DNA of 64,000 bases from Chryseobacterium taeanense (GCF_900099685.1 NZ_FNDW01000012.1:1-64000); one strand, 5' to 3'. Positions 49,680 through 60,351 are shown, numbered from the stretch's first letter. The notes: generated from the sequence alone by a model not told the origin. Program-made: numbers and translations.

Positions 49680-52600
49680 ATGAAACAAAAAATCTCGCTT
49701 TTATTTTTATTAAGCTTTGTATCAATGCTCTGGGCTCAAAGAATCTCCATTAAATGGGATGGCTCTAAAATCCGGGATTATGGTGATACAAAACTCAATC
49801 TCCCTAATTTTAAAAATCAAGGATTTTCATTCAGCCAAAATAACATTTTTATAACTACTAAACAACAGGTTGGCGAAAAGCAGTTAAAAGTTTCTAATCC
49901 TGTCTGGGAAAATATTTCGCCGAAAGATTTATTTGAGATCAGTAAAGATCTGCTCCCCGATTATGAAATTAAAGATATCACATACTACAATCTGGAAGAT
50001 GGCCGCTACGCAAGCATCAACGTGGCTTTATTTAAAAAGATAAAGGGACAGGTACAAAGATTATCTTCATTTGAAATTTCAGAAACAAGTACTCCCAACA
50101 ATTTAGCAGGGACCTTCAAGGTAGGAACCAACACCAATCCTTTATCTACGGGAAATTTTTATAAAATTAAAGTTGATAAATCCGGGATTTTCAAGATTAC
50201 AAAACAGTTTTTACAGGACAATGGCATTAATCCTTCTTCTGTAAATCCTAAAAATTTCAGAATCTATGGAAACGGTGGAATTATGCTTCCTGAGCATAAC
50301 CAGGATGCCAGATATAGCGCACTTCAGGAAAATGCTATTCAGGTGGTAGGTGAAGATGACGGCGTGTGGAATGACGGTGATTATGCTTTATTTTACGCTC
50401 AGGGGCCTGATGGATACAATCTTTACAACTCATCGAACGGAAACGGTTTTAAGAGAATCGATACAAGAAATGACAGAAGCGAAAATGTCAAAAACATTTA
50501 CGAAGATTATTCGTATTACTATATAAATTTTGATAAAGGTCCCGGGAAGAGAGTTCAGGCGGTAGATGTAAACCTGCCTTCTACTCCTCCAATCACAAGA
50601 TTTGATAATTACCAGGTAATTAATAACGATCAGAAAAACCTGATGAAAGTGGGAAGAGGCTGGGTAGAAGAAACTCCGTTTACAACCGACAAAACAGTAA
50701 CTTTCAATACTGCTTCACCTATACAGGCAGGTGACGTAATCCGATACAGAGCACAGGTCGTTGCATACAAATCGCAACAGAACAGCATCAGTTTTGATAT
50801 TAATACACAAAATCCTTCTACAGCTGTTATTCCTGCTGCCAATTCCGGCGGGACGAATGAGTTTTATCCTGTAAGATATACCGGCACGATTTCAGGATTA
50901 AGCGGAAATGAGATTACATTCAATATTAAACCTAATATCACGGTTAATCCCAACGGAAATTTTTATGTAGACTATCTTGAGGTACAATATAAAGACAACC
51001 TTAATTTCAACGGAACTCAGATGAATTTTAGAGATTTTTCATTGGAAAGCGGCACGAATACTACTTATGGATTCAGTCTATCCAACGCTTCTTCTGCCGA
51101 ACAGATCTGGGATATCACCGATATTACAAATGCCAACAGAAGGGTAAATAAAGCAGCAGGAAATACAATTTTCAGCTTTGCTTATACAACGGCAGACCAG
51201 AATTTCAATAATGAGTTTGTTGCTTTCAGAGCTGATGCCGCCTATTCTCCGCAGTTTGTAGGGCATATTAACAATCAGAATCTCTCCGCATTACAAAATG
51301 TAGATTATCTGATTATTACTGTTCCTGAAATGATGGGGCAAGCACAGAGGCTGGCCAACTATCATCAGACAAAAAATAATTATAACGTACAGATCGTAGA
51401 TACTGACAAGATCTATAACGAATTCGGAAGCGGAAGCAGAGATCTTACAGCAATCAGGGATTTTGTAACGAAGCTCAATACTCCTTTAGGGACATTAAAA
51501 TATGTGTTCATATTAGGAGATACTTCATATGATTTTAAAAACAGGATTTCCAATAATTCCAATGTTGTGACGAGCTATCAAAGTGAAGAATCTTCAGATG
51601 TTGTAAGATCTTTCGTGACAGATGATTATATTGTGATGACTAAACCGCAGACAAGCGAATTTATTTCAAATAATTTACCTGATCTTCCTGTAGGAAGGCT
51701 TCCTGCAGCCAATGTAACGGAAGCAGCTAACATGATAGATAAGACTTTAGCCTATTACAATAATCTATCCGGGCAGTCTACCCCTTTTGGAGAATGGAAA
51801 ATGAAACTTGATTTCGTAGTGGATGATGATAATGATGGCGGAACTCCTTTCCACACGGTTATGAATAATTCTCTGGTTACGGTTTTTGAGCAGCCTACGA
51901 CAACAGATCTTAAAGAATATAACGTAAGGAAACTATATCTGGACGCTTTCCAGGCTCAAAGTACTGCCGGCGGACAAAGATATCCTCAGGTAAATCAAGC
52001 AATTTCAAATGACATCGGAAACAGCTTGTATATTTTTTATTTCGGACACGGAGGAATCAACGGATGGGCTCAGGAAAGAGTTTTAACCTTATCTGAAGTT
52101 CAGAATGCGAATAATTTCTCTAATGTGTACAGCAGATTTCCTTTTGTATCTACCATTACCTGCGAGTTCACCCTTTGGGACGAACCGGAAACGGCATCTG
52201 CAGGGGAACAGTTCATTAAATTAAAACAGGGCGGTCCTGCAACAATGATTACTTCAAGCAGAGCTATTGACGTAGGATACGGTGTTGATTTCACCAATAT
52301 ATTTACGCAGAGTATTTTTAAGCTTACCAATGATGATTTTGAAAGTCTCGGATATGCGCATTTAAATGCTAAAAAACAGAAAGGTTCGGCTACAGACCAT
52401 TTAAAGGTTAATTTCCTGGGAGATCCTGCGATGAAACTGAGCAGACCAAAACGACTACTTGTTATTGATGATATAGAAACTCCCGTACCCGGACTGATAA
52501 GAGGATTGGATTTTGTAAAAGTAAAAGGACACATTAATAATCCAAACGGAACAGTCAATACCACTTTCAACGGAAGGGTTGTCATCAATATTTTTGATAA

Positions 52601-53579
52601 AAAATTAAATAAAACAACATTGAATAATGATGGCGGACTAACTCCCGTTCTGCAATACACTGAAGAAGGAAGTGCCATTGTAAAAGCATCCGGAACTGCT
52701 GTAAATGGTGTATTCACGGTAGAATTCTATGTTCCTAAAGACATTAACTATACTGTAGGACAGGGAAGAATATTAGGATATGCAGACAACAAAGCAAGTG
52801 ACGTATTCAATAATCAGGCAGTACAGGTAGGTGATATCAACCCGAATGGTATCAATGACAATGAACCGCCAAAAGTCAAACTGTATATGAACAATACTAA
52901 CTTTGCAGAAGGAGGTATTACAGATCAGAATCCTATGTTGCTGGCGTGCATTACCGACGATACAGGAATTAATTCCACAGGGTCTGGTATCGGTCATGAT
53001 ATTACAGTATATTTGGACGGACAAATTATCAATACTGTTGTACTCAATGATTTTTATGCATCAGGAGAAGGAAACGGCTGTCTAAACCCAAGTCTGGCAG
53101 ACTATCAAAAGGGAAATGTAACTTATCCTTTCAGAAACCTGTCGGTGGGACAACATCAATTGACATTTAAAGTTTGGGATATCAACAATAATTCTACAAC
53201 TGCAACGTTAAATTTTGAAGTTAAGGATGAAGCCGATCAGCACCTGGTTATCAACAGACCGCTAAACTGGCCGAATCCGTTTACCAACAAAACGTATATT
53301 CAGTTTGAGCATAATTGTGATGATATTTTGGATGTGAATGTTCAGATTTATACCATAACCGGAAAATTGGTAAGAACTTTATCTCAGCCGGTGGTTGCAG
53401 AACCCTTCCTACAGGGCTTTAGAACGCCACGTCAGGCAATAGAATGGGACGGAAGAGACGATTTTGGTGCCACAGTTGCAAAAGGTACGTATATTTTTAA
53501 GATATTTGCAAAAAGTCAGAATCAAGAAAAATGCAAAGGAAGTGCTATAGCTGTAGAAAAAATGGTACTTTTGAAATAA
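49680..53579 (+). CDS. porU: Type IX secretion system sortase PorU
   Basis: A 1299-aa Sec-exported protein (MKQKISLLFLLSFVSMLWAQ). A gingipain-like C25 caspase-type domain is in the middle: VFILGDTSYDF, catalytic His in YIFYFGHGGINGW and Cys in FVSTITCEFTLWD. The C-terminal end has an Ig-like/FlgD-like region (WDGRDDFGATVAKGTYIFKI). PorU removes the C-terminal signal of T9SS cargo and links it to A-LPS. porV follows 60 bp downstream. Confidence 0.95.
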   Translation: MKQKISLLFLLSFVSMLWAQRISIKWDGSKIRDYGDTKLNLPNFKNQGFSFSQNNIFITTKQQVGEKQLKVSNPVWENISPKDLFEISKDLLPDYEIKDITYYNLEDGRYASINVALFKKIKGQVQRLSSFEISETSTPNNLAGTFKVGTNTNPLSTGNFYKIKVDKSGIFKITKQFLQDNGINPSSVNPKNFRIYGNGGIMLPEHNQDARYSALQENAIQVVGEDDGVWNDGDYALFYAQGPDGYNLYNSSNGNGFKRIDTRNDRSENVKNIYEDYSYYYINFDKGPGKRVQAVDVNLPSTPPITRFDNYQVINNDQKNLMKVGRGWVEETPFTTDKTVTFNTASPIQAGDVIRYRAQVVAYKSQQNSISFDINTQNPSTAVIPAANSGGTNEFYPVRYTGTISGLSGNEITFNIKPNITVNPNGNFYVDYLEVQYKDNLNFNGTQMNFRDFSLESGTNTTYGFSLSNASSAEQIWDITDITNANRRVNKAAGNTIFSFAYTTADQNFNNEFVAFRADAAYSPQFVGHINNQNLSALQNVDYLIITVPEMMGQAQRLANYHQTKNNYNVQIVDTDKIYNEFGSGSRDLTAIRDFVTKLNTPLGTLKYVFILGDTSYDFKNRISNNSNVVTSYQSEESSDVVRSFVTDDYIVMTKPQTSEFISNNLPDLPVGRLPAANVTEAANMIDKTLAYYNNLSGQSTPFGEWKMKLDFVVDDDNDGGTPFHTVMNNSLVTVFEQPTTTDLKEYNVRKLYLDAFQAQSTAGGQRYPQVNQAISNDIGNSLYIFYFGHGGINGWAQERVLTLSEVQNANNFSNVYSRFPFVSTITCEFTLWDEPETASAGEQFIKLKQGGPATMITSSRAIDVGYGVDFTNIFTQSIFKLTNDDFESLGYAHLNAKKQKGSATDHLKVNFLGDPAMKLSRPKRLLVIDDIETPVPGLIRGLDFVKVKGHINNPNGTVNTTFNGRVVINIFDKKLNKTTLNNDGGLTPVLQYTEEGSAIVKASGTAVNGVFTVEFYVPKDINYTVGQGRILGYADNKASDVFNNQAVQVGDINPNGINDNEPPKVKLYMNNTNFAEGGITDQNPMLLACITDDTGINSTGSGIGHDITVYLDGQIINTVVLNDFYASGEGNGCLNPSLADYQKGNVTYPFRNLSVGQHQLTFKVWDINNNSTTATLNFEVKDEADQHLVINRPLNWPNPFTNKTYIQFEHNCDDILDVNVQIYTITGKLVRTLSQPVVAEPFLQGFRTPRQAIEWDGRDDFGATVAKGTYIFKIFAKSQNQEKCKGSAIAVEKMVLLK

Positions 53580-53639
53580 TTTTAAAACAATAACAATAAT
53601 AATATCAATAAAAAACTGATAATATATAAAAGACAACAT

Positions 53640-54803
53640 ATGAATTTAACTACTAAACTGCTTTTAGGAATTGGGTTAAGTGCTGGCTTTTTAGGCTATT
53701 CTCAAGATTTAAGCCTTGTAAGACCTGTATTAACCGGAGCTCCTTTCTTAAGAATCGCGCCAGATGCCAGAGCTGGAGGTATGGGGGATCAGGGTGTCGT
53801 AACTTCCCCGGATGCTTTTTCTCAATTCTGGAATGCCGCGAAATATCCTTTCAGCAGAACAAGCTCTTCTGTAGGATTGAATTACACTCCATACATGGGA
53901 AAACTTACCAATGATGTATTCTTATTATATGGAGCGTTCCATAAATTTTTAGGGCAGGAAGAAAGATCTACCATCTCTGCAAGTATTTATTACTTTAATA
54001 TGGGAGAAGTTGATCTTACTCAGTTAGTAGGAAACGAGGTTACTTCATTAGGCACTTCAAAGCCGAACGAATTCTCCATCGACGTTGCTTACGCCCTTAA
54101 GCTTTCAGATTCTTACTCTATGGCCGTTACCGGTAGATTTATTCGTTCAGATTTAGCCGGAGGTTTCAATACAGATACTACATTGAAGCCGGCAAACTCT
54201 TTTGCAGTAGACGTTTCCGGATACTATACTTCTCCAAGATTCTCAGGTTTCGGAGGAATGGATGGAAAACTGAATGCAGGTTTTGCCGTACAGAACCTTG
54301 GTCCTAAATTAGACTATACCGGAAATGAGGAATCTAGGTCTTATCTTCCGACCATGGCAAGATTAGGTGTTGGTTATGACATGTATCTTGACGACATGAA
54401 CAGAGTGGGTATAAGCGTTGAAGGTTCTAAAATCTTAGTTCCGGGATCAGAATATATAGGAACAGATCCGAACACAAGACAGCCAATCTACGAAGTTCCA
54501 AACGTTGGACCAATCGCAGGTATCGGAAAATCATTTAAAAATCCTAATTCTATTATGTACAGTGGTGCTTTAGAATATTCTTACGACAATGCATTTTCTG
54601 TAAGAACAGGTTATTTCCATGAAAGTGAGGAACAGGGAGCAAGACAGTTTGCCACTGCAGGTATCGGATTAAAGTACCGTTCTTTCGGTCTTGACATTTC
54701 CTATCTGATTAATATGTCTAAAATCAATACTGCGTTAGATAACACGCTTCGTTTCGGTCTTACCTGGAACATTGGTGAAGAAACATCAAATGTAGATTAC
54801 TAA
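53640..54803 (+). CDS. porV: Type IX secretion outer-membrane protein PorV (LptO)
   Basis: A 387-aa beta-barrel protein with a signal (MNLTTKLLLGIGLSAGFLGY), the sequence PFLRIAPDARAGGMGDQGVV typical of PorV near the N-terminus, and barrel strands to FGLTWNIGEE. PorV shuttles T9SS cargo from the translocon to the PorU sortase at the cell surface. The order gldJ, porU, porV is conserved in Flavobacteria. A terminator follows. Confidence 0.95.
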   Translation: MNLTTKLLLGIGLSAGFLGYSQDLSLVRPVLTGAPFLRIAPDARAGGMGDQGVVTSPDAFSQFWNAAKYPFSRTSSSVGLNYTPYMGKLTNDVFLLYGAFHKFLGQEERSTISASIYYFNMGEVDLTQLVGNEVTSLGTSKPNEFSIDVAYALKLSDSYSMAVTGRFIRSDLAGGFNTDTTLKPANSFAVDVSGYYTSPRFSGFGGMDGKLNAGFAVQNLGPKLDYTGNEESRSYLPTMARLGVGYDMYLDDMNRVGISVEGSKILVPGSEYIGTDPNTRQPIYEVPNVGPIAGIGKSFKNPNSIMYSGALEYSYDNAFSVRTGYFHESEEQGARQFATAGIGLKYRSFGLDISYLINMSKINTALDNTLRFGLTWNIGEETSNVDY

Positions 54804-54823
54804 GAAATATTACATACTACTCA

Positions 54824-54852
54824 AAAAAGTCTCATATTTTATGAGACTTTTT
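54824..54852 (+). terminator. Terminator after porV
   Basis: AAAAAGTCTCAT (54824-54835) pairs perfectly with ATGAGACTTTTT (54841-54852) around a 5-base loop, 20 bp past the porV stop. Confidence 0.85.
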
Positions 54853-54885
54853 CTTTTGCCATAAAAATATTTCATTTTTCAGGAG

Positions 54886-54991
54886 CTGTTTCCTGCTCTC
54901 CGCACTCGCTATTTTAGGATTTCGGCGGCGGCTTTGCCGCCGCCGAAATCCTAAAATGAGCTCAAACAAATGCTGCGATCAGGGCTAGGAT
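54886..54991. repeat. Complete interspersed element with a 21-bp perfect palindrome
   Basis: Outer parts AGCTG..TCCGC and GGGCTAGGAT match the short copy at 14537-14573. The centre is a perfect 21-bp inverted repeat (54911-54931 with 54937-54957, GGCGGCGG/CCGCCGCC core) around CTTTG. It lies after the porV terminator and forms a very stable hairpin. Multicopy status in the genome is inferred. Confidence 0.7.
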
Positions 54992-55243
54992 TCAATGATA
55001 TCAAACTCCGGAAATCTCAGTTATTTTTGGAAAATTAGCCTTTCTTATACTCATAAATTTTTAAGCATTGAATTAACTTCATTCACATGGTTTGAAATTT
55101 GTTGCTGAATTTCTCAGCACAGAAGAAAAATCATTATACACATAAAATATTTTAGCTGTACTATAAAATTAATGAACAAAAAAATTCACATTTGGCTCAT
55201 AAACTAAAACTCACAATTCATATTTAACTCTTATTTTTGTAGT
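54992..55243. other. Gene-free stretch upstream of the FUSC gene
   Basis: AT-rich sequence with no gene or convincing repeat. It likely contains the FUSC promoter; a TAnnTTTG-like box at 55232-55239 sits only 4 bp before the ATG, so a promoter there would give a leaderless message. Confidence 0.4.
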
Positions 55244-57526
55244 ATGAACTATTCTGCGGAACTCAAAAAATTCATTACCAGTCAATATGTATACTCTGCC
55301 ATCAGAATTACACTGGCCACTGTTCTGCCATGCTTGGTTCTTGCTAATTTTGGCATTCTGAAAGAATATTTTCTGTTTCCGCTCGGAACAAGCTTTGTAG
55401 CACTCACCGATCAGCCGGGACCTTTTATCCGAAGAAGAAATGCCCTTACTTTCGCCATTATATCCTTTGTATTGGTAGCAATGATTGCCAGCCTCTTCAT
55501 GAATATCAAAATCCTGGTCTTTGCCGAAATTATTATTTTCGGAATGTTCTTTTCCCTGATAGGAGTTTACGGACAGAGACTTGCAGCAGTCGGCTCCCTG
55601 TCATTGGTTGTACTTGCCATCTTCATCGATGGGCATTTAACCGGCGCTGATATCCTTAAAAGCCTTTTGATTTTTGCATCAGGATGCACATGGTTTTTAC
55701 TCATATTCCTGATTGTAACGACTATCCAGCCATATAAGCTGGCTAGCCAGATGATTGGTGAAAACTATCTTCAACTGGCAGAATTTTTAAAAATCAAGGC
55801 CAATTATTATCAGAAAAATCCGGATTTCGATAAGCTCACAACGCAGGTGATTGCCAAACAGATTGAGATCAAAAATCTTCAGGAGGAAACCCGTGAAACC
55901 GTTTTTAAAACAAGAACCATTGTAAACGAATCGACAACGACAAGCCGTTTACTCATGCTGATGTTCCTGAATTCCATGGATCTGCATGAAAAACTAATGA
56001 CCTCAGAAAGTGATTACCAGAAATTACAGCAGAGTTTTGAAGACACAGCCATTTTAGTAAAAATCCACGATTACCTCAATCTTCTATCCGAAGAAATGAC
56101 CAACATCGGAATATCTCTTCAGATCGGAACGAAAGCAAAACCCATTTCTAATATTAATGAAAAACTGGATCACCTCAACCATGATTATTTTGAGTTGAGA
56201 AACAAACGCATTTCACCAGATAATTTTGAGAATTTTATGGTTCTCAGACAGATACTGATGCGCATTAATGAGATCACGAAAGAAATAAATGATATCTATA
56301 AAATTTTCTCCCAGAATGTAAAACTGGCCAAAAGTCTCTCCACCGGATTAGACCTCAGAAAATTTTTACCCAATGAAGAGAAGCTTAATTTTAAAGTTTT
56401 AAAAAACAACATTTCATTTTCATCATCCCATTTTCGTCATGCATTAAGAATTACGATTGCTTTGCTGGTAGGATATCTTTTTTCATTATTCCAGTTTTTA
56501 GGAATAGGACATACATACTGGATCTTAATTACCATTGTAGCAATCCTGAAACCCGCCTACTCTATCACCAAAAAAAGGAATCTTTTGAGATTGTACGGAA
56601 CCATAGCCGGCGCAGTGATTGCCTACGCAATTCTCCATTATATTCATATTAATCAGATTCTTTTTACCATTCTTTTGTTGAGCATGATTATGTGTTTCAG
56701 CTTTCTGAAGGGAAAGTATTTCTGGGCAGTATTATTCATGACTATTTATATATTCCTGAGTTTTAATTTTCTAAGTCCCGGACATGTAAATATTATTTTC
56801 AGAGACCGGATTGTTGATACTATTATAGGCGCGGTCATTACGTCGCTGGTAGCATATGTGGTTCTTCCGGTTTGGGAACATACACAGAATCTGGATTTAA
56901 TGAAAAAATCGGCTGAATGTAACCTTATTTATTTTCAAACGGTTATTTCAAAATTTCTGGAAGAAAAATTTGATATTCAAGAATATAAAGTAAAACGCAA
57001 AAATGCCATCATTGCATTAGCCAATCTTTCCGACAATTTTCAGCGAATGATTTCTGAACCTAAAAACCAGCAGAAAAAACTCGAGGTCGTGCATCAGTTT
57101 GTCGCTACGTCTCATCTTATCACAGCCTATACAGCATCTCTTTCCCAATATGTAAAGGATAATGAAAAATATCCTGAAATAGACGCTGAAGGCTGGAGCC
57201 GTAAAATAGAAGCAGAAATGCAGAAAGTCTTTCATCTCTTAAATGGTGACAAAATAACGGAAACCCTCAATATGGAAAGCCGTATCGAACCGGAAGATTC
57301 TTCATTAGACAGCCTTATTTTAAAGAGAAAAACAGAATTAACCGAACATGAATCCTATGACCTCAGAGATCCTAATAAAATCTCGCACCTTACGGAACTT
57401 AAAAATATTCACGATATTCTGGAATTGATCTATGATGTGGCAAAAGAGCAAAGAAAAGTAATTGAAAACTATCAGAGCGAAAGGAAAAACGAAGAAACGA
57501 CACAGCCTATTCCTCAACAATCGTAA
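55244..57526 (+). CDS. FUSC-family membrane protein (YccS-like)
   Basis: A 760-aa protein with two membrane blocks: an N-terminal set (about residues 15-160) and a central set (about 400-550; LVGYLFSLFQFLGIGHTYWI, ITIVAILKPAYSITKKRNLL). These flank a cytosolic helical region, with a C-terminal tail rich in Lys/Glu. This is the layout of FUSC/aromatic-acid exporter-like proteins (YccS, YhfK). Probable efflux of organic acids; no partner adaptor gene is adjacent. Its 3' end overlaps the convergent phosphopantetheinyl transferase by 20 bp. Confidence 0.9.
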   Translation: MNYSAELKKFITSQYVYSAIRITLATVLPCLVLANFGILKEYFLFPLGTSFVALTDQPGPFIRRRNALTFAIISFVLVAMIASLFMNIKILVFAEIIIFGMFFSLIGVYGQRLAAVGSLSLVVLAIFIDGHLTGADILKSLLIFASGCTWFLLIFLIVTTIQPYKLASQMIGENYLQLAEFLKIKANYYQKNPDFDKLTTQVIAKQIEIKNLQEETRETVFKTRTIVNESTTTSRLLMLMFLNSMDLHEKLMTSESDYQKLQQSFEDTAILVKIHDYLNLLSEEMTNIGISLQIGTKAKPISNINEKLDHLNHDYFELRNKRISPDNFENFMVLRQILMRINEITKEINDIYKIFSQNVKLAKSLSTGLDLRKFLPNEEKLNFKVLKNNISFSSSHFRHALRITIALLVGYLFSLFQFLGIGHTYWILITIVAILKPAYSITKKRNLLRLYGTIAGAVIAYAILHYIHINQILFTILLLSMIMCFSFLKGKYFWAVLFMTIYIFLSFNFLSPGHVNIIFRDRIVDTIIGAVITSLVAYVVLPVWEHTQNLDLMKKSAECNLIYFQTVISKFLEEKFDIQEYKVKRKNAIIALANLSDNFQRMISEPKNQQKKLEVVHQFVATSHLITAYTASLSQYVKDNEKYPEIDAEGWSRKIEAEMQKVFHLLNGDKITETLNMESRIEPEDSSLDSLILKRKTELTEHESYDLRDPNKISHLTELKNIHDILELIYDVAKEQRKVIENYQSERKNEETTQPIPQQS

Positions 57527-58121
57527 AGCAATAATCATCAAAAAATTCGACACGCGCTTTTAATTCATCAGACATCGTCTCATCATGTACCCTGCATTTG
57601 ATATTATGGAGGTATTTCAGTTCAAAAGGCCTTACTTCGTAATGTTTTTTTAACGACCAGTGTTTAGAATGATGAATTTTATACATACTTTCTTTCACAC
57701 TCCAGATAATGGTGTAGAATGTCACTTCATTGTCAAAAGGAATAAATCCCCTTTCATTTTCATATGTGAATTTATCAATAACCCTTAAAATTTTAGGGTT
57801 AAACTTTTCAATATCAATCCCAATTTTATTTTTAGAAATAGCGATAGCGGCAAAAGGGAAAGAATGAGTAATCGAAATTTCCGCATCTTTAGGAGATAAA
57901 AAAGGTTCTCTTTCTTTGTATAAAATTTTTGAATGAGGCTTCAAACCTTTGAGCAGCTTACGAACCATTAAAACTTCCAGCAGCTTTTTAGGATGATAAT
58001 CTTTTACTTTTTCTGCATTTTCAGGCTCCAGAAGTGTATTGATATCCAGATCTTCCGTTTCATCATATTTCCATACGAGAATCGTGGCGTTGTCATCAGA
58101 AAAATCTCTGTAAAGTGGCAT
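57507..58121 (-). CDS. 4'-phosphopantetheinyl transferase
   Basis: A 204-aa Sfp/AcpT-superfamily protein. Magnesium-binding motifs are visible: IGIDIEKFNP (Asp pair) and WSVKESMYKIH (Glu, Lys), with SITHSF upstream. It transfers phosphopantetheine from CoA onto acyl carrier protein or peptide carrier protein. No carrier protein gene lies nearby. It could serve fatty acid synthesis or a secondary-metabolite cluster elsewhere. Confidence 0.9.
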   Translation of the reverse strand: MPLYRDFSDDNATILVWKYDETEDLDINTLLEPENAEKVKDYHPKKLLEVLMVRKLLKGLKPHSKILYKEREPFLSPKDAEISITHSFPFAAIAISKNKIGIDIEKFNPKILRVIDKFTYENERGFIPFDNEVTFYTIIWSVKESMYKIHHSKHWSLKKHYEVRPFELKYLHNIKCRVHDETMSDELKARVEFFDDYCFTIVEE

Positions 58122-58200
58122 TGATTAATTTATTGGACAAAATTAGTGAAAAAAAAATTTGACTGGAGCAGATCATAGAATATGAAATTTATCAATACAA

Positions 58201-58232
58201 AAATTCACTCAAATTTAAATTTAAGTGAATTT
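58201..58232 (-). terminator. Palindromic terminator after the HugZ-like gene
   Basis: A 32-bp near-perfect palindrome (AAATTCACTCAAATTT with AAATTTAAGTGAATTT, one mismatch), 57 bp past the minus-strand stop at 58289 and followed by TTTTTG on that strand. It may also act as a protein-binding site. Confidence 0.6.
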
Positions 58233-58288
58233 CATTTTTTAATCGGTAACAAAGACAAAAAATAGTTTAGAATCAGCCTTTGATATAC

Positions 58289-58816
58289 CTATTTCGACTC
58301 ATGATTCTGGTCATTTCTATGCTCAATAATTTCTAAATTTTCATTAACAAAATAGGCGCTTCCAAAACCATTTACATAAGAACCTTTTATAGGATGCAGG
58401 CCGATCAGAATAAAATCTTTCATTTCCGAGATCATGTCTACCACCTTTCCGTTGGCTTCTTTCAGTTTTGTAACTACGTCATTCCACATTTCAGAATCTC
58501 TTTCTATTTGTGACGTTGAAACTTCAAAAGTCAATCTTTCACGGGCATAAATTTGTTTTGTGGCAGATTCATCTTCGATAAGCATGACGGACGTTTTTCT
58601 GCCATCCGCCAGATTCTTTGTATGTTTTGCCATGAAAGAAACCAGGATATAGAAAGTCTTGTCAACGTGTACAAACGGCGCATAGCTGGAATTTGGAATT
58701 CCTTCGGCATCTATCGTTGCTAATATTACGCTTTTAGTTCTTTCAATTAATTCTTTTACTTTCGGTGTTAATGGTCTGGCAGCTTTCTTAGCTTCCTCGG
58801 TAGTTGTATGATTCAT
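58289..58816 (-). CDS. HugZ-like pyridoxamine-oxidase-fold protein
   Basis: A 175-aa split-barrel protein of the PNPOx-like superfamily. The N-terminal ILATIDAEGIPNSSYAPFVH and the C-terminal HPIKGSYVNGFGSAYFV match the heme utilisation protein HugZ, which opens heme to biliverdin and frees iron. The catalytic features of HugZ cannot be confirmed here, so flavin- or heme-binding is inferred. It is divergent from ahcY. Confidence 0.85.
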   Translation of the reverse strand: MNHTTTEEAKKAARPLTPKVKELIERTKSVILATIDAEGIPNSSYAPFVHVDKTFYILVSFMAKHTKNLADGRKTSVMLIEDESATKQIYARERLTFEVSTSQIERDSEMWNDVVTKLKEANGKVVDMISEMKDFILIGLHPIKGSYVNGFGSAYFVNENLEIIEHRNDQNHESK

Positions 58817-58934
58817 ATTGATTTATTTCACAACAAATATAACTATTTAGAATAAATAAAAATAATTTTCTTGCCTGTATAATTTCATATAACAGTTCTG
58901 GAGCTTCAGTTTTTATATCTTAATTATTAGTTGT

Positions 58935-58942
58935 AATTTTGC
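58935..58942 (+). promoter_or_regulatory. -7 promoter element for ahcY
   Basis: TAATTTTG fits TAnnTTTG and lies 40 bp before the ATG at 58983. Confidence 0.5.
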
Positions 58943-58982
58943 AATCTTATTATCGTTGAATTTTTAACTTATTCATTTACAT

Positions 58983-60296
58983 ATGAGTACTACAACACAA
59001 TACATTCCTTATAAAGTTAAGGATATCGCCCTTGCAGAATGGGGAAGAAAAGAAATTACTCTTGCAGAAGCTGAAATGCCTGGTTTGATGTCAATCCGTG
59101 AAGAATACGGACCGTCTCAGCCCTTAAAAGGAGCAAGAATCGCAGGATGTCTTCACATGACCATCCAGACAGCTGTGCTTATCGAGACGCTGGTAGCTTT
59201 AGGTGCTGAAGTTACATGGTCTTCTTGTAATATTTTCTCTACTCAGGATCACGCCGCTGCTGCTATTGCGGCTGCCGGAATTCCTGTTTACGCATGGAAA
59301 GGGCTTAATGAAGAAGAATTCGACTGGTGTATCGAGCAGACTTTATTCTTTGGTGAAGACAGAAAACCATTGAATATGATTCTTGATGACGGTGGAGATT
59401 TAACAAACATGGTTTTTGATAAATATCCTGAATTAACAAAAGATATCAAAGGACTTTCTGAAGAAACAACAACCGGAGTTCACAGACTGTACGAAAGAAT
59501 GAAAAACGGAACGTTGGTAATACCTGCTATCAATGTTAATGATTCAGTAACTAAATCTAAATTTGATAACAAATACGGTTGTAAAGAATCTGCTGTTGAT
59601 GCTGTAAGAAGAGCTACTGATGTAATGCTTGCAGGAAAAAGAGTGGTTGTTTGCGGATACGGAGACGTTGGAAAAGGTACTGCTGCATCTTTCAGAGGAG
59701 CAGGATCTATCGTTACAGTAACAGAAATTGACCCGATCTGTGCACTTCAGGCTGCCATGGACGGATATGAAGTAAAAAGACTGGATACTGTGGTTGACAA
59801 TGCAGATATCATCATCACAACAACAGGAAACTTCAACATCGTAAGAGGTGAACATTTCCTTAAAATGAAAGATAAAGCAATCGTTTGTAATATCGGACAC
59901 TTCGATAACGAAATTGATATGGCTTGGTTAAACAAAAACTACGGTCACACAAAATCAGAAGTAAAACCACAGGTCGACATCTATACTATTGAAGACAAAG
60001 AAGTTATCATTCTTGCTGAAGGTAGATTGGTAAACTTAGGTTGTGCTACAGGTCACCCGAGCTTTGTAATGTCAAACTCTTTTTCTAACCAGACTTTAGC
60101 TCAAATTGAACTTTGGAACAATTCTGCAGCATACAAAAACGAAGTATATACATTGCCTAAGCATTTGGATGAAAAAGTAGCAGCCCTTCACCTTAAGAAA
60201 TTAAGCGTTGAATTGGAAACTCTTTCTCAAGAGCAGGCCGATTATATCGGAGTAAACGTTGAAGGGCCTTTCAAACCTGAATATTACAGATACTAA
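58983..60296 (+). CDS. ahcY: Adenosylhomocysteinase
   Basis: A 437-aa S-adenosylhomocysteine hydrolase. The substrate-binding region [20 protein letters not shown], the NAD site [15 protein letters not shown] (about residue 220) and the C-terminal [10 protein letters not shown] are canonical. It splits SAH to adenosine and homocysteine in the methyl cycle using bound NAD+. The short insert seen in some bacterial forms is present around [10 protein letters not shown] hairpin terminator follows. Confidence 0.97.
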   Translation: MSTTTQYIPYKVKDIALAEWGRKEITLAEAEMPGLMSIREEYGPSQPLKGARIAGCLHMTIQTAVLIETLVALGAEVTWSSCNIFSTQDHAAAAIAAAGIPVYAWKGLNEEEFDWCIEQTLFFGEDRKPLNMILDDGGDLTNMVFDKYPELTKDIKGLSEETTTGVHRLYERMKNGTLVIPAINVNDSVTKSKFDNKYGCKESAVDAVRRATDVMLAGKRVVVCGYGDVGKGTAASFRGAGSIVTVTEIDPICALQAAMDGYEVKRLDTVVDNADIIITTTGNFNIVRGEHFLKMKDKAIVCNIGHFDNEIDMAWLNKNYGHTKSEVKPQVDIYTIEDKEVIILAEGRLVNLGCATGHPSFVMSNSFSNQTLAQIELWNNSAAYKNEVYTLPKHLDEKVAALHLKKLSVELETLSQEQADYIGVNVEGPFKPEYYRY

Positions 60297-60318
60297 TTAT
60301 ATTTCAAATATAAATATC

Positions 60319-60351
60319 AATCCCATTACTTTGAGTAACGGGATTTTTTAT
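60319..60351 (+). terminator. Terminator after ahcY
   Basis: AATCCCATTACT (60319-60330) pairs with AGTAACGGGATT (60334-60345) with one mismatch, followed by T residues, 22 bp past the stop. Confidence 0.8.

Noticed and set aside
52100..52717. A 205-aa minus-strand ORF inside porU
   Set aside because: It is antisense to the conserved C25 region of PorU and has no plausible domain.
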